NCBI GenBank assembly: GCA_018402455.1
Contig: JAGYIG010000005.1
Location: 62,001 to 126,000, forward strand
Length of the DNA: 64,000 nucleotides
Origin: Opitutaceae bacterium
GTDB taxonomy: Bacteria > Verrucomicrobiota > Verrucomicrobiia > Opitutales > Opitutaceae
Direction: 5' to 3'
Notes under the pieces: generated by a model
What the model saw: only the letters and a program-made list of their open reading frames with translations
Database searches by the model: none
What the model was told of the DNA's origin: nothing
Shown here: positions 18,173-28,300 of the stretch, one piece after another
How positions within the stretch are numbered: the first letter of the stretch is position 1
Layout: the number at the start of each line of letters is the position of its first letter
Program-made: the position numbers and the translations under genes

Positions 18173-18301
18173 GGCGAGGGGCGATAGATTGCCTGTCTGT
18201 TGCAGGGCAGGAGCGCGTCTTTGGCAATGCCCAACGGCGCGGGGCTGCGGGTCTCGTAAAAATGAGTTTGGTCTGCGCCGCCGGACCCGCAGGCTGGCTC
18301 C

Positions 18302-18802
18302 ATGCCCAATTCCTCTTTCCCCTCCCTGCGCATTCTCGCGGCCGGCGGCACGATCGACAAAGTCTACTTCGATGCCAAAAGCGCCTACGAGATTGGCGAA
18401 CCGCAGGCCGGAGCGATCCTGCACGAAGCGGGCGTGACCTTCGACTTCGTGGTCGAGGGCGTCTTGCGCAAGGACAGCCTCGCGATGACCGACGCGGACC
18501 GACAACTCATCCGGGAGCGGGTGTTGGCGGCTCCGGAAAAACACCTGCTGATCACCCACGGCACCGACACCATGACCACCACCGCGGCGGTGCTCGCGGA
18601 TATCCCGGGGAAGGTGATCGTCTTCACCGGTTCAATGGTCCCGGCCCGCTTTCGGCATAATGATGCCCTGTTCAACATCGGCTGTGCCGTGGGGGGCCTG
18701 CAGGCCCTGCCGCCCGGGGTCTACATCGCCATGAGCGGGCAATTTTTCCCCGCCGGCACCGTGCGCAAGAATCGGGAGGCGGGCCGGTTCGAACCGATCT
18801 GA
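18302..18802 (+). CDS. Short asparaginase-domain protein
   Basis: A 166-residue protein matching only the N-terminal domain of bacterial L-asparaginases, which are normally about 330 residues. Both catalytic threonine motifs are kept: AAGGTID near the N-terminus and ITHGTDTMTTTA in the middle. The reading frame ends naturally, and the next gene converges 8 bases later, so this is a stable short family and probably not a truncation. Amidase activity on a small substrate is possible, but the second domain that closes the dimeric active site is absent. Confidence 0.8.
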   Translation: MPNSSFPSLRILAAGGTIDKVYFDAKSAYEIGEPQAGAILHEAGVTFDFVVEGVLRKDSLAMTDADRQLIRERVLAAPEKHLLITHGTDTMTTTAAVLADIPGKVIVFTGSMVPARFRHNDALFNIGCAVGGLQALPPGVYIAMSGQFFPAGTVRKNREAGRFEPI

Positions 18803-18809
18803 TGACCAG

Positions 18810-19178
18810 TCAGTATCGGCCCATGATGTGGTAGAGTATCCAGTATATGACTACACTACCAAGGAACATGCCGGCGAGACCGCCGGCGAAGATCAGGGGG
18901 TTGGCCTGACCGAAGTAGGCGGCGGCGCCGAAACCGAGGTTGTTGGCGATCAAAAGCGTCCAGCAATCCCGGCGGCGGCGGTGGACGGGCGGAGGGGCGG
19001 GGGCCGGGAGGGGCGAGGTTCCCGCCCGGCTTTCGAGGGCGATCTGGTCGGCCCGCCAGGCTCGCACGTCGTGGCGGCCGGCGGGGTCCTCCTCTCCCGG
19101 TCGGGCGTTGGCGCGTTCGAATTTTTCGGTGGTGCGCAGTTGGTAGGTTTTGCGCGGCTGTTCCGCAGGGTCTTCCAT
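18810..19178 (-). CDS. Small membrane protein, unknown function
   Basis: A protein of about 122 residues beginning MEDPAEQPRKTYQ at 19178. The first 75 residues are polar and basic and end in a run of arginines. Two hydrophobic segments follow (around LLIANNLGFGAAAYFG and GLAGMFLGSVVIYWILY). It lies downstream of kup on the same strand, 126 bases after its stop. I do not recognise a family. It could be an accessory of the transporter, but only the position suggests this. Confidence 0.6.
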   Translation of the reverse strand: MEDPAEQPRKTYQLRTTEKFERANARPGEEDPAGRHDVRAWRADQIALESRAGTSPLPAPAPPPVHRRRRDCWTLLIANNLGFGAAAYFGQANPLIFAGGLAGMFLGSVVIYWILYHIMGRY

Positions 19179-19304
19179 ATTGATTGAATGAGGCACCACG
19201 AGGGCTGGCCCGGCAACTGCGAGGATTGGATTGGGTCGCGAGGGTTCGGCGGGGCGGGGGAACGCGCCGCGTGGGTTGAGCGGCTACGCGGTTTTCCCCG
19301 GTTC

Positions 19305-21204
19305 CTACAACTGGACCGGCATGCCGATCTCGATGATTTGCGTGGGCATGACGGCGTAGTAGTCCTTCACCGGTTGGGCATTGCGGGAAAGGAAGGCGTA
19401 GTAGCTCTTCTGCCACTCAAACATGGGTGCGTCGCCGCCCGTCAGGATCATCTCACGGTTGAAATAGAAGGTGGTGGCACTCGCCTTCAGGGGCACGCCC
19501 TGTTCCGCGATGCGGGCGCAGAGGTCGGCGACATCGGGCGATTCCATGTAGCCATAGCGGCCGATCGCGCGCCAAACCCCCTCGCCCAGCTCTTCGATGG
19601 TGAGGCGTTGGTCGTCAGGATGGGTGGGAACTTCGGCGGTGGCGATGGTGAGGAGCACGACAGTGTGCTGGAGACTTTTGCTGGCCTTGAGGTGGTGGAG
19701 CAGGGCGAGCGGGGTGCCCACCGGTGACGCGACCATGAACACTGCACTGCCGGGCACCCGCACGATGTGGCTGCTCTTGGCAATCTCCGCGAGTTGCAGG
19801 CCCTCGGTGGCCTGGCCATAGATCTTGTCGGCGATCTCCACCCGCCCGGCCTTCCACGTGAGCATGGTGGCGAGTAACGTGGCCCCGAATGCCAGCGGCA
19901 CCCAACCCCCGTCAAAAAACTTGGGCAGATTGGCGGCGAAAAACCCCAGATCGAACACCCAGAACCCCAAGCACATGGCGCCGGCCACGGGTGGGTTCCA
20001 CCGCCAGTGGCGGGTCGCAACAAAGAAGAGCGGCCATGAAGAAGGTCGTCACCGCCATCGTGCCGGTGACCGCGATGCCGTAGGCCGCCGCCAGGGCGGA
20101 TGAGCTTTTGAAGAGGAGCACGGTGGCGATGCTGCCGACGGCCAGGCCGAAATTGACGGCCGGCACGTAGATCTGGCCGCGTTGGTCGGCGTTGGTGTGG
20201 AGCACCTTGAGGCGAGGGAAATAGCCCAGTTGAATCGCCTGACGGATCAGGGAAAAGGTGCCGGAGATCAGGGCCTGGCTGGCAATGATCGCGGCGAGGA
20301 CGGACAGCGCGACCAGCCCGATGCGGAGCGGTCCCTCGGGCGCGAGCGAGAGAAAGGGGTTTCCCATGTCGGCGGGGTGGGCGATGACGTGGGCCCCCTG
20401 ACCGAAGTAGTTCAGGGCGAGTCCGGGCAGCACGATGAGATACCACGCGCGCAGAATGGCTTTGCGGCCAAAGTGCCCCATGTCAGCATAGAGGGCCTCA
20501 ACTCCGGTGATGGCCAACACCACGCCACCGAGGATTCCGACCACCGATTCGGGATGGGTGCGGAGCAGGTCAAAGCCATGCTGGGGATTGAGCGAAGCGA
20601 GCACTTCGGGGGCTTCCCAGATACGCCATAATCCGAGCAGCCCCAGGGTGCCGAACCACACCAGCATGATCGGGCCAAACATCGATCCGATGACCTGCGT
20701 GCCGCGGCGTTGGACCCAGAACAACGCCACCAAAATGCCGACGCAGATCGGGATGACAAAATCGCGGGCGGCCGGCACGATGACTTCCAAACCCTCGGTC
20801 GCGGACAAGACGGAGATTGCCGGCGTGATGACCCCTTCGCCGCACAGCATCGCGGCGCCGATCAAAACGATAATAATGGCGCCGGGGACCCGTTGGTGGG
20901 CTTTCCAGCGCTCGAGTCCGCTGAGGGCGAGCAGGGCGAAGATACCGCCTTCACCCTGATTGTGGGCCCGCATCACCACCGTGGCGTATTTGATGCTCAC
21001 GACACAGATCAGGGACCAGAAAATCAGGGACAGCACGCCCATCACGGCTCCCGACCGTTCCGCCGCCGGAAGGTGATTCACCGCCTCGCGCAGGGCATAG
21101 AGCGGACTGGTGCCGATGTCCCCGAACACCACCCCTAAGGCACCGACGACCAAGGCAGCCTTGGGGGCGCTTAAGTCGCTGAGGGAGGAAGAGGGGAATC
21201 GCAT
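19305..21204 (-). pseudogene. kup: Kup potassium uptake permease, interrupted by a frameshift
   Basis: Low-affinity K+/H+ symporter of the Kup/HAK family. The N-terminal frame starting at 21204 has GVVFGDIGTSPLYALRE, the family hallmark, and runs to about position 20030. From there the Kup sequence continues in a different frame (FFVATRHWRW, then GFWVFDLGFFAANLPKFFDGG) to the stop at 19305. Removing one base from the GCC-GCT codons at about 20030-20034 would restore one protein of about 632 residues, the usual Kup length. Either the gene is inactivated by a one-base insertion or the base is a sequencing error. Recognition of both halves is secure. Confidence 0.88.
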
Positions 21205-21316
21205 CTAACGAGCGAACAATGGAAGGAACTTCCCGCGCTCCAAGGGTAAATCCCGGCGGCGAGGCAGGCGGGCGGCGAGCCCACTATGGGCGACCGACGC
21301 GGGGACCGATCGACCG

Positions 21317-22459
21317 TCACTCGAGATCCTGGACGCAACGAAACCCGGTATGGTGGGCGGGGGAGTCGTTTTCCTGCGACTGGCGGGCTCCGGGCTGATA
21401 GCCGCGGCACCAATTATCGGAACACAGAAACGATCCCCCGCGGGTCACGTAAGTGGGCACGCGTTGCCGCAGCGGGTCGAGGCTGGCGGGATCGGGGCCG
21501 GGGGGGTTCACCACCCCAGCCGGGCGCAGGGCATACGCGGCCGGGTGGTAACGATCGGCCACGATCTCCCAAACATTGCCGGAGACGTCGTAGAGACCGT
21601 AGGCGTTTGGCGGAAAGCTTTTGACCGGGGCGGTGGTGATAAAACCGTCCTGCCCGGTGTTTTCGTAGGGCCAGGGTCCTTGCCAGATATTGGCCATCCA
21701 GACGCCTTCGCCCTCGGGGGCAAAGGCGTCACCCCACACGTAGGGTTGCCGTTCCAATCCCCCGCGCGCGGCGCGTTCCCACTCCGCCTCGGTGGGCAGG
21801 CGTTTACCCGCCCACGCTGCGTAGGCGGCCGCATCATCGCGGGTGACGTTGACCACCGGATGATCGAGCCGATCCTCCCAACTGGACCCCGGACCATCCG
21901 GAGCCCGCCACGTGGCTCCCGGCTCGATGCGCCACCACTGGGTCACGTCGTGCGACGAATACAACGCCGCCGTGGGCTCCGCGAAAATAATGGAGCCGGC
22001 CGTGGGGCTCACGGCCGCGGCGGTTTCGACTTGCTTGATGGACGCCAGAATCGCCTGCCGTTCCGCGCCGTCGGCCTTGGCCGCCATCGACCGGAGCGTT
22101 TTGATGTTGGCCGCGGCGGTCTGTTGCAGGGCGGCCGCGACCTCGGCCGGCAGCGGTTGCTCGGCGAAGGTCACATAACCCGTCGCCTCCACAAAAGCGG
22201 CGAACTGCCGATTGGTGACCTCCGTCTCGTCCATCCAAAATGCATCCACGGTAACCTCGTGGATGGGATAGGAGGTTCCGTGGGATTGGGAGCCCCCGCC
22301 CATCAAGCCCGGATCGCCGCCCATGGTGAAGGTTCCGCCGGGGATCAGGACCATGTGGTCAGGACGATCGAGCTGCTCCAGCGTTGATGCGGTCAGGCCC
22401 GTGCCAAAAATGAGGCCCAGGATGGAGGTCAGGGAGACCCTTGGCGGAAACGAAAACAT
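21317..22459 (-). CDS. Formylglycine-generating-enzyme-family (SUMF1) protein
   Basis: A 380-residue exported protein with a signal peptide from the ATG at 22459. The FGE-sulfatase domain is complete: LIPGGTFTMGG near the start, DETEVTN, KRLPTEAEWERAARGG, NAYGLYDVSGNVWE and the C-terminal RGGSFLCSDNWC. Both cysteines of the copper site that defines true formylglycine-generating enzymes are kept, spaced as in FGE. Oddities are the secretion signal and an insertion of about 70 residues, rich in Ala and Gln, after VEATGYVTF. No sulfatase gene is in the window, so its target lies elsewhere. It sits between kup and sulP on the same strand. Confidence 0.87.
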   Translation of the reverse strand: MFSFPPRVSLTSILGLIFGTGLTASTLEQLDRPDHMVLIPGGTFTMGGDPGLMGGGSQSHGTSYPIHEVTVDAFWMDETEVTNRQFAAFVEATGYVTFAEQPLPAEVAAALQQTAAANIKTLRSMAAKADGAERQAILASIKQVETAAAVSPTAGSIIFAEPTAALYSSHDVTQWWRIEPGATWRAPDGPGSSWEDRLDHPVVNVTRDDAAAYAAWAGKRLPTEAEWERAARGGLERQPYVWGDAFAPEGEGVWMANIWQGPWPYENTGQDGFITTAPVKSFPPNAYGLYDVSGNVWEIVADRYHPAAYALRPAGVVNPPGPDPASLDPLRQRVPTYVTRGGSFLCSDNWCRGYQPGARQSQENDSPAHHTGFRCVQDLE

Positions 22460-22534
22460 AACGGGAAGGGGACAGCGTCCGGCGATTTTGGCCAACAACC
22501 AAATTTTAACGCGGCTCGTTCGGCGGCCCTCCGG

Positions 22535-24304
22535 TCAGCGACCGATGGGTCCATCCGGCCGTTTGGGGTTGGAGGAGGGGGAGGCCGGCGTAGTGCCGAG
22601 CAGCATGATGTCGGCCGACTTCACCTGCAGCAACTCTTGGGCCCGGCGCAGGGCATTGCGGGTGCTCAGCGTGACATTGGCCGGGGTGTAGCGGAAGACG
22701 TTGCGGGGCCCGAGGACTTCGATCAGCCCCACCTTGCGCAGAATCCGCAGCACCGGCGGGGTGGCGCCGCAGATGAGCAAATACACGCCGCGTTGCTGGG
22801 CTTGCTGGGCCAGATCGCGCAGGGCGAGGGCTCCGGTGGCGTCGAGATTAGGCGCGTTCTTCAAGCGCAGAATGATCGCCTTGATTTTGGGGTGGTTGGT
22901 GAGTTGGCGGAGCTGCTCCTCCATCGCGTCGGTCGCGCCGAAGAATAGGTCGCCTTCCAGATGCATGATGGAGATGGCGGGGGTGACGGCGTTCTCCGGG
23001 CGACGGGCCTGGGCCAGTTCACCCCGTTGATTGAAGTCGTATTCGACCAACTCCGGATTGGACACCTTGCGCAGAAAAAGCAGCACCGAAACGGAAACGC
23101 CCACGTAGATGGCGGTGTCGAGGGGGAACAGCAGGCCGGCCACCAATGTAACCAAAAATGTGATACTATCGGACCGGGTCACGCTCAGCAACAAGCGAAT
23201 GGTGTCGGGTTTGATCAGCGAGACCCCCACCATGATCACGAGGGTGGCCAGCGCGGCTTGGGGAATCAGCCCGATCAACGGGCCCAGAGACAACGCCCCG
23301 ATGACCAGCAGAATGCCGCTGCACAGGCTGGAGACGGGCGTGCGGGCACCGCTTTCGTAGTTAAGGGTGGAGCGGGTGAGGGAGCCGGACACCGGCATGC
23401 CGGAACCGAGGGCGTTCACGGCATTGGCGATGCCCATGCTGAACATCTGTTGGCGCACGTTCACCCGGTCCCCGGCCTGAGCGGCCAGACTCTTGGCAAT
23501 CGACACGCTCTCCAACAGGGAAAGGAAGGCGATGGCGGCGGCGATGCCGAAAAGCTGTTGGACCAGACTGTAGCTGAAGGTGAGTCCACTCAGCGGCCAC
23601 GACCCTACCGGGACACTGGTGAGGAGGGGCAGCGTGATCCCTTGGCTGCGTAGCCCGGCGGCCGCGAGGCCGGCGACGACGAGCGTGACCGCGACGTTGG
23701 GCAGGAACTTGAGCCAACGTCGGCAGATCAACGCCACCGTCAGGGTGCCTAAAGAGAATAACACGGAAACCCCGTCGACGGAACCGAGGTTGCGGCCCAG
23801 CGCGACCACGGATTCCACAAACGTGGGCGAAGGCGGGGCGGTGATCCCCGCGACGTTTTTGAGCTGTTTGACGATGATGAGCGCGGCGGCGGCCGTGACG
23901 TAGCCGGTGATCACACTGCGCGAAACGTAGCGGATGATTAGGTCGGCTCGCACCAGGGCCCCCACGATCATGAAGAGGGCCACCATTAGCAAAAGCAGCG
24001 GCATCGCGATGATACGCTGTTCCGGCGAGAGGTTGAGGGACAGGAACCCGCTTAGCAGCAATACGGCGGTGGCGTTGGTGGGCCCGAGCATGAGGAAACG
24101 TGAGCTGCCGAAGCAGGCTCCCGTAATCGAGCCGAGCGCACTGGAATAGATGCCGAAGTTGACCGGCAGTCCGGCGATCATGGCATAGGCCATGCCCTGC
24201 GGAAAATCCAACAACGCGACATTGCTGCCGGCCTTGAGATCGGCCCCAAGCATCCGCCGATTGTAACCGGGCAAAAAGCGAAGGAGAGGAAGGCGGAATT
24301 TCAT
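22535..24304 (-). CDS. SulP/SLC26 family anion transporter with STAS domain
   Basis: A 589-residue inner-membrane anion transporter. The N-terminal part has the SulP signature DFPQGMAYAMIAGLP and about twelve hydrophobic segments. The C-terminal 130 residues form a cytoplasmic STAS domain (LEGDLFFGATDAME, then RLKNAPNLDATGALAL). Substrates in the family include sulfate, bicarbonate and other anions, and the sequence does not decide between them. The start at 24304 gives MKFRLPLLRFLPGYNRR, typical of the family. Length and domain order are normal. Confidence 0.92.
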   Translation of the reverse strand: MKFRLPLLRFLPGYNRRMLGADLKAGSNVALLDFPQGMAYAMIAGLPVNFGIYSSALGSITGACFGSSRFLMLGPTNATAVLLLSGFLSLNLSPEQRIIAMPLLLLMVALFMIVGALVRADLIIRYVSRSVITGYVTAAAALIIVKQLKNVAGITAPPSPTFVESVVALGRNLGSVDGVSVLFSLGTLTVALICRRWLKFLPNVAVTLVVAGLAAAGLRSQGITLPLLTSVPVGSWPLSGLTFSYSLVQQLFGIAAAIAFLSLLESVSIAKSLAAQAGDRVNVRQQMFSMGIANAVNALGSGMPVSGSLTRSTLNYESGARTPVSSLCSGILLVIGALSLGPLIGLIPQAALATLVIMVGVSLIKPDTIRLLLSVTRSDSITFLVTLVAGLLFPLDTAIYVGVSVSVLLFLRKVSNPELVEYDFNQRGELAQARRPENAVTPAISIMHLEGDLFFGATDAMEEQLRQLTNHPKIKAIILRLKNAPNLDATGALALRDLAQQAQQRGVYLLICGATPPVLRILRKVGLIEVLGPRNVFRYTPANVTLSTRNALRRAQELLQVKSADIMLLGTTPASPSSNPKRPDGPIGR

Positions 24305-24489
24305 GGATCAGTCCCGCGCCGTCGGGCGGGGTGACACGGCCAACCCCAATGATTCACGGGTCGACCCCGAGAAGACAGAAGGGACGTCCCTTGACCGTCA
24401 AGTTACCATGGGCCGACCCCGGGGCTTAAGCTCCAAGCTTGCCGCCGGGCGGGAAACCCCGTGGGTTCAATGCAGCCCTTTGATCCCCC

Positions 24490-25050
24490 ATGGCTGATAC
24501 CCCCTCCTCTCCCCCCACCAGCGGGCTCCGGGTGCGACCCCGCTTTGAGCATCTGGTCGATCATCCGGAACCCGAAGTCCGTCGCCGCATCACCCAATCC
24601 TTCCTCCGAGACCCGGAGGTTTTTGACGTCAGGTCGATGGATGAGTTTGTCGTGGTGCACATTGCCGATGCCCAGCGGCGGCGCTGGTCGCCACGGTTGC
24701 AGATCAGTTTGGCGGCGGTCGGTGATGCCAAAACCCGGGTAACCGGGGTCTACGGTCCGGAGCACGAAGTGTGGGCCACCTTTATTTTCGGCTACATCAT
24801 GGCGGGGCTCAGCGCGACGTTTTCGGGCATTTATGGGGGAGTGCAGGTGTTTTTGAGCGATGAGCCGTGGGCCCTGTGGATTACCGGTTCCATGCTGGTG
24901 GTCGCGGGACTCCTCTACCTATTGGCCCAGTTTGGGCAGAAGTTGGGAGCTTGGCAGACCTTCCAGCTCCACCAGGCCTACCAGAATGCGGTAGGTCCCG
25001 CCGGTCAAAGGCAGCGGGATGCCGGGGTGGAGTCCGGCCTGGGGATCTGA
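24490..25050 (+). CDS. Membrane protein with two C-terminal helices, unknown function
   Basis: A 186-residue protein. The first 95 residues are polar and include a strand-rich stretch (DEFVVVHIADAQRRRWSPRLQISL). Two membrane segments follow: WATFIFGYIMAGLSATFSGIYGG and LWITGSMLVVAGLLYLLAQFG. I do not recognise a family. It diverges from the SulP gene (start to start 185 bases) and ends 138 bases before a conserved hairpin repeat that may terminate it. Confidence 0.65.
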   Translation: MADTPSSPPTSGLRVRPRFEHLVDHPEPEVRRRITQSFLRDPEVFDVRSMDEFVVVHIADAQRRRWSPRLQISLAAVGDAKTRVTGVYGPEHEVWATFIFGYIMAGLSATFSGIYGGVQVFLSDEPWALWITGSMLVVAGLLYLLAQFGQKLGAWQTFQLHQAYQNAVGPAGQRQRDAGVESGLGI

Positions 25051-25187
25051 TCCCTCCGCCGGGGAGGGGCTGCGGTCATTACGGATCAGCGGGGTTAACG
25101 GATACGTGAAATTTCCTCCAAGTGGGCTTTGACAACGGCGAAGAGGGATGCCACGTTGGGGCTGTTCCCGCATAGCAGGAACATTTC

Positions 25188-25244
25188 TGGGGTAACCAAG
25201 AAAACAAATGGCCGGTCACTTAGGGGTAGGTGACCGGCCAACTT
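25188..25244 (+). repeat. Dispersed hairpin repeat, copy A
   Basis: A 57-bp element also found, inverted, at 59992-60048 with 55 of 57 bases identical by hand alignment. Its core is a perfect 10-bp stem, GGCCGGTCAC paired with GTGACCGGCC (25210-25219 and 25230-25239), around a conserved 10-base loop TTAGGGGTAG. An AT-rich left arm lies on one side and AACTT plus a T-rich stretch on the other. Read on the plus strand it could terminate the gene ending at 25050. Conservation of loop and flanks argues for a mobile repeat or structured RNA over a chance terminator. Confidence 0.8.
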
Positions 25245-25310
25245 CTTTTAGGCGAGGAGAGGCCGCCGGAGCGACTCAACGGTCCGGCCTGGGCCCCCGG
25301 CTGAGCCGCT

Positions 25311-28300
25311 CTAGTCGACCCGTGGACGGAACCATTTGAGCACGGTCACCAACAGGACGGGCAGGAAAGTGAGCGTCACGAGGCTGGTGAAAAGCAGACC
25401 GAAGAGCACGATGGCGCCGACGCCCCGGTAGAGTTCGGTGCCGGCTCCGGGAATGAGCACCAACGGGGCGAGGCCGCACACCGTGGTGATCGTGGTCATC
25501 ATGATCGGCCGCAACCGGGATGCGAGGGCGTCCTCCACGGCAACCGCGATCGTGGTAGCGCCCGACCGCAGGTTGGCCAGCGTTTCCTCCACGATCAAAA
25601 TGGGGTTGTTGACCACCGTGCCGAGCAGGATCAGGAAGCCCAGCATGGTGATCATATCGAAGGGCTGACTGATCGCGGTGAGTCCGATAAACGGCAGGGC
25701 GGCGCCGACGCCGTTGAAGAGCCAGAGACCGATGATGCCGCCGGCGATCCCGAGGGGCACCGTGAACAGGATGATGAAGGGATAGCCCCAGTGGGTGAAG
25801 ATCACGACCAGCAGGAGGAAGCACAGCACGATGGACACGATGAAGTTCGAGCCCAATGACGCCCGGGTGGCGTCGAGTTGATCACTGGCCCCAGAGAGGG
25901 TGGCGGTGACGGACGGGGGAATTTCGCCGTTGGCCCGCAGGTGGTTCACCACCTCCTCGCGCACGATTTCGACGGCGGTTTCCAGCGCAATCTCGCGCGG
26001 GGGGATGATGTTGAGGGTAACGGTGCGGCGTCCGTCCACCCGTCGGATCGCATCGGTGTCGACCGTCTCCACGATATCGGCGAGGGCACTCACCGGCATC
26101 ACGCCGCCGCGGGGGGTGTGCAGGGAAAGTTCGCCGAGGCTGCCGATCTGGCGGCTACTTACGTCGCCGCTGTAAAGGTAGATATCGATCTTGTTGTCGG
26201 CGTAGAAAAATTCATCCACGAAGGCGCCATCGGCCAGGGCTGCGAGGGCGTAGCCAAATTCCGAGTTGGTAAAGCCAAACTCCGCGGCACGGTCCCACCG
26301 GGGGCGCACCTCTACGAGAGGCTGACCCAGCACGAGGTTGGCAGGGGAGGAGCCGATTTGCGGATCCTCCAGCACCTCATCGGCCCGCCGATAGGCCGCG
26401 AGCGCCGTGCGGTAGATCTCCGGGAGGTCGGGACCACTGATTTCAAGGTTCACGCTACGGGTGCCGCCGTCGTTGCTGGAAATAATGGAGCCCCGGGACG
26501 CAAAGGCCCGCATGCCCGGATAGGATTTAAAATGCTCCGAGAGCGCGGCCATGAGGGCGTTGATGTCGCCGGGGTCGGTGGTTCCGGCGATGACCAGAAG
26601 CGAGTCGGTGTTGACCAGAAGGAGAAACTGCTTGATCGGGGGTACGTCGGTGCGTCCGGCGACGAAGTCGGCTGGATCCGCGTCCACGTAGGGGCCAAAA
26701 TGGGCTTCGACCTGCATGCCGACCTCTCGCATGGCCTCCAGACTGTAGCCCGGTGGCGCGATCATGCGGGCAAACGTCTTGGACTCTTCGCCTTCGGGCA
26801 GGTATTCTGCGGGCGGGGTGAGCACGAACAGGGCGGTGCCGGTGAACCCGACGGTTCCGACCATAAAGATGATGCGCCGTCGGGAGGTGCCGACCAACCA
26901 GTGGACCAGCTTGATGAACGACTGTTTGAAGGGGGCGGGGGCCGGATCGCCGTGGTGCCCGGGCCGGGGCTTGAACTTGATTCTGGCGGTGGCGGCGGGC
27001 ACGAGCGTCACCGCGATGATCATCGAGAGGATGATGGAGGCGGAGATGGCGATCGCGATGTCGGAGTAGAGTTGGCCGGCTTCCTCCTGTACAAACAGGA
27101 CGGGCACGAACACCAGTACGGTCGTGGCGGTGGAAGCGAGGACCGCGGTCCACACTCGGCGCAGCCCGGCGATGGCGGCCTCAAAGGGGCCCTTGCCCCG
27201 CCGGCGTTCGATCTCGATCGCTTCCAGCACCACAATCGTATTGTCGACGGTCATCCCGATGGCAAACGCCACGCCGGCGAGGGAGATCACGTTGATGGTG
27301 CGCTCGGCCAGAAACAGACCGAGAAAGGCGGCGATGGTGCACAGAGGAATGCCGAACACTCCGACCAAGGTGAGCGGCACCGAGCGCAGAAACAGGAACA
27401 TGACCACCGCAGCCAAGGCGGCCCCGATCGACAGATTGGTCCAGACGTTGGCGATGGAGTCCTCCACGTACACCACGTCGTCGTTAAAAAGCTCCATCTT
27501 CATGCCGGACGGAGCGAGCAATTCGCGGTTCACTTCCGCGACGGCTTCGAGCACCGCGGCGCGGACCGCGATGACATTGGCGCCGGTTTCCCGCTGAATG
27601 GAAGCGAGCAGGATCGGCACCCCGCCAATCCGCCGCAGGCTGCGGATTTCCGCATGATGGAGGCGTACCTCGGCCACGTCCTCCAAGCGAATCAGCGTGT
27701 TGTCCCGTTCGGCGATGATCAGCTGCCCGAGCTCGGCGGGGGAATCAAAGCGGGAGATGGTGCGGATCAGATAACGCCGTTTGCCGGTGTCAATATCTCC
27801 GCCCGAAACATCCCGATTGCGCTCCCGGACGGCGGTGCGGATCTGGGTGAGGGTGATGCCGCGCGCCGCGAGCTTTTCCGGATCGACCATGATCTGAATC
27901 TGCCGCTCGGCGCCTCCGCTGAGATTGACTTGGGAGACTCCGGATGCGCGCTCCAACCGCGTGCGGACAAAGTCGTCCACAAAATCGCGCATCATGGTCA
28001 TGTCCAGTTGGCGGGGGTTGCCCTCGAGTGGGAGAATGCCGAAGTGGAGAAACGCATTGTTGGAAAAGGAACTCGTGAGCAGCCGCGGCTCATCGACATT
28101 CTCCGGGTAGGCGGGAACTTGGCTGAGCGCGTTGTTTACGCGGACCAGCGCATCATTGATATCCGTGCCAAATGGGAACTCGAGTTGGATGTTGGCTTGG
28201 CCGGTGGAGGCGTTGGAAACGATGCGTTGGAGGTTGGGAATGCTGCGCAGGTATTCCTCCTGTTCGATCACGATTTCCTTCTCCACATCCTGAGGCGTGG

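Noticed and set aside
18173-18559. N-terminal extension of the TrkA-type channel
   Set aside because: It overlaps the divergent asparaginase gene and has no membrane or domain features.
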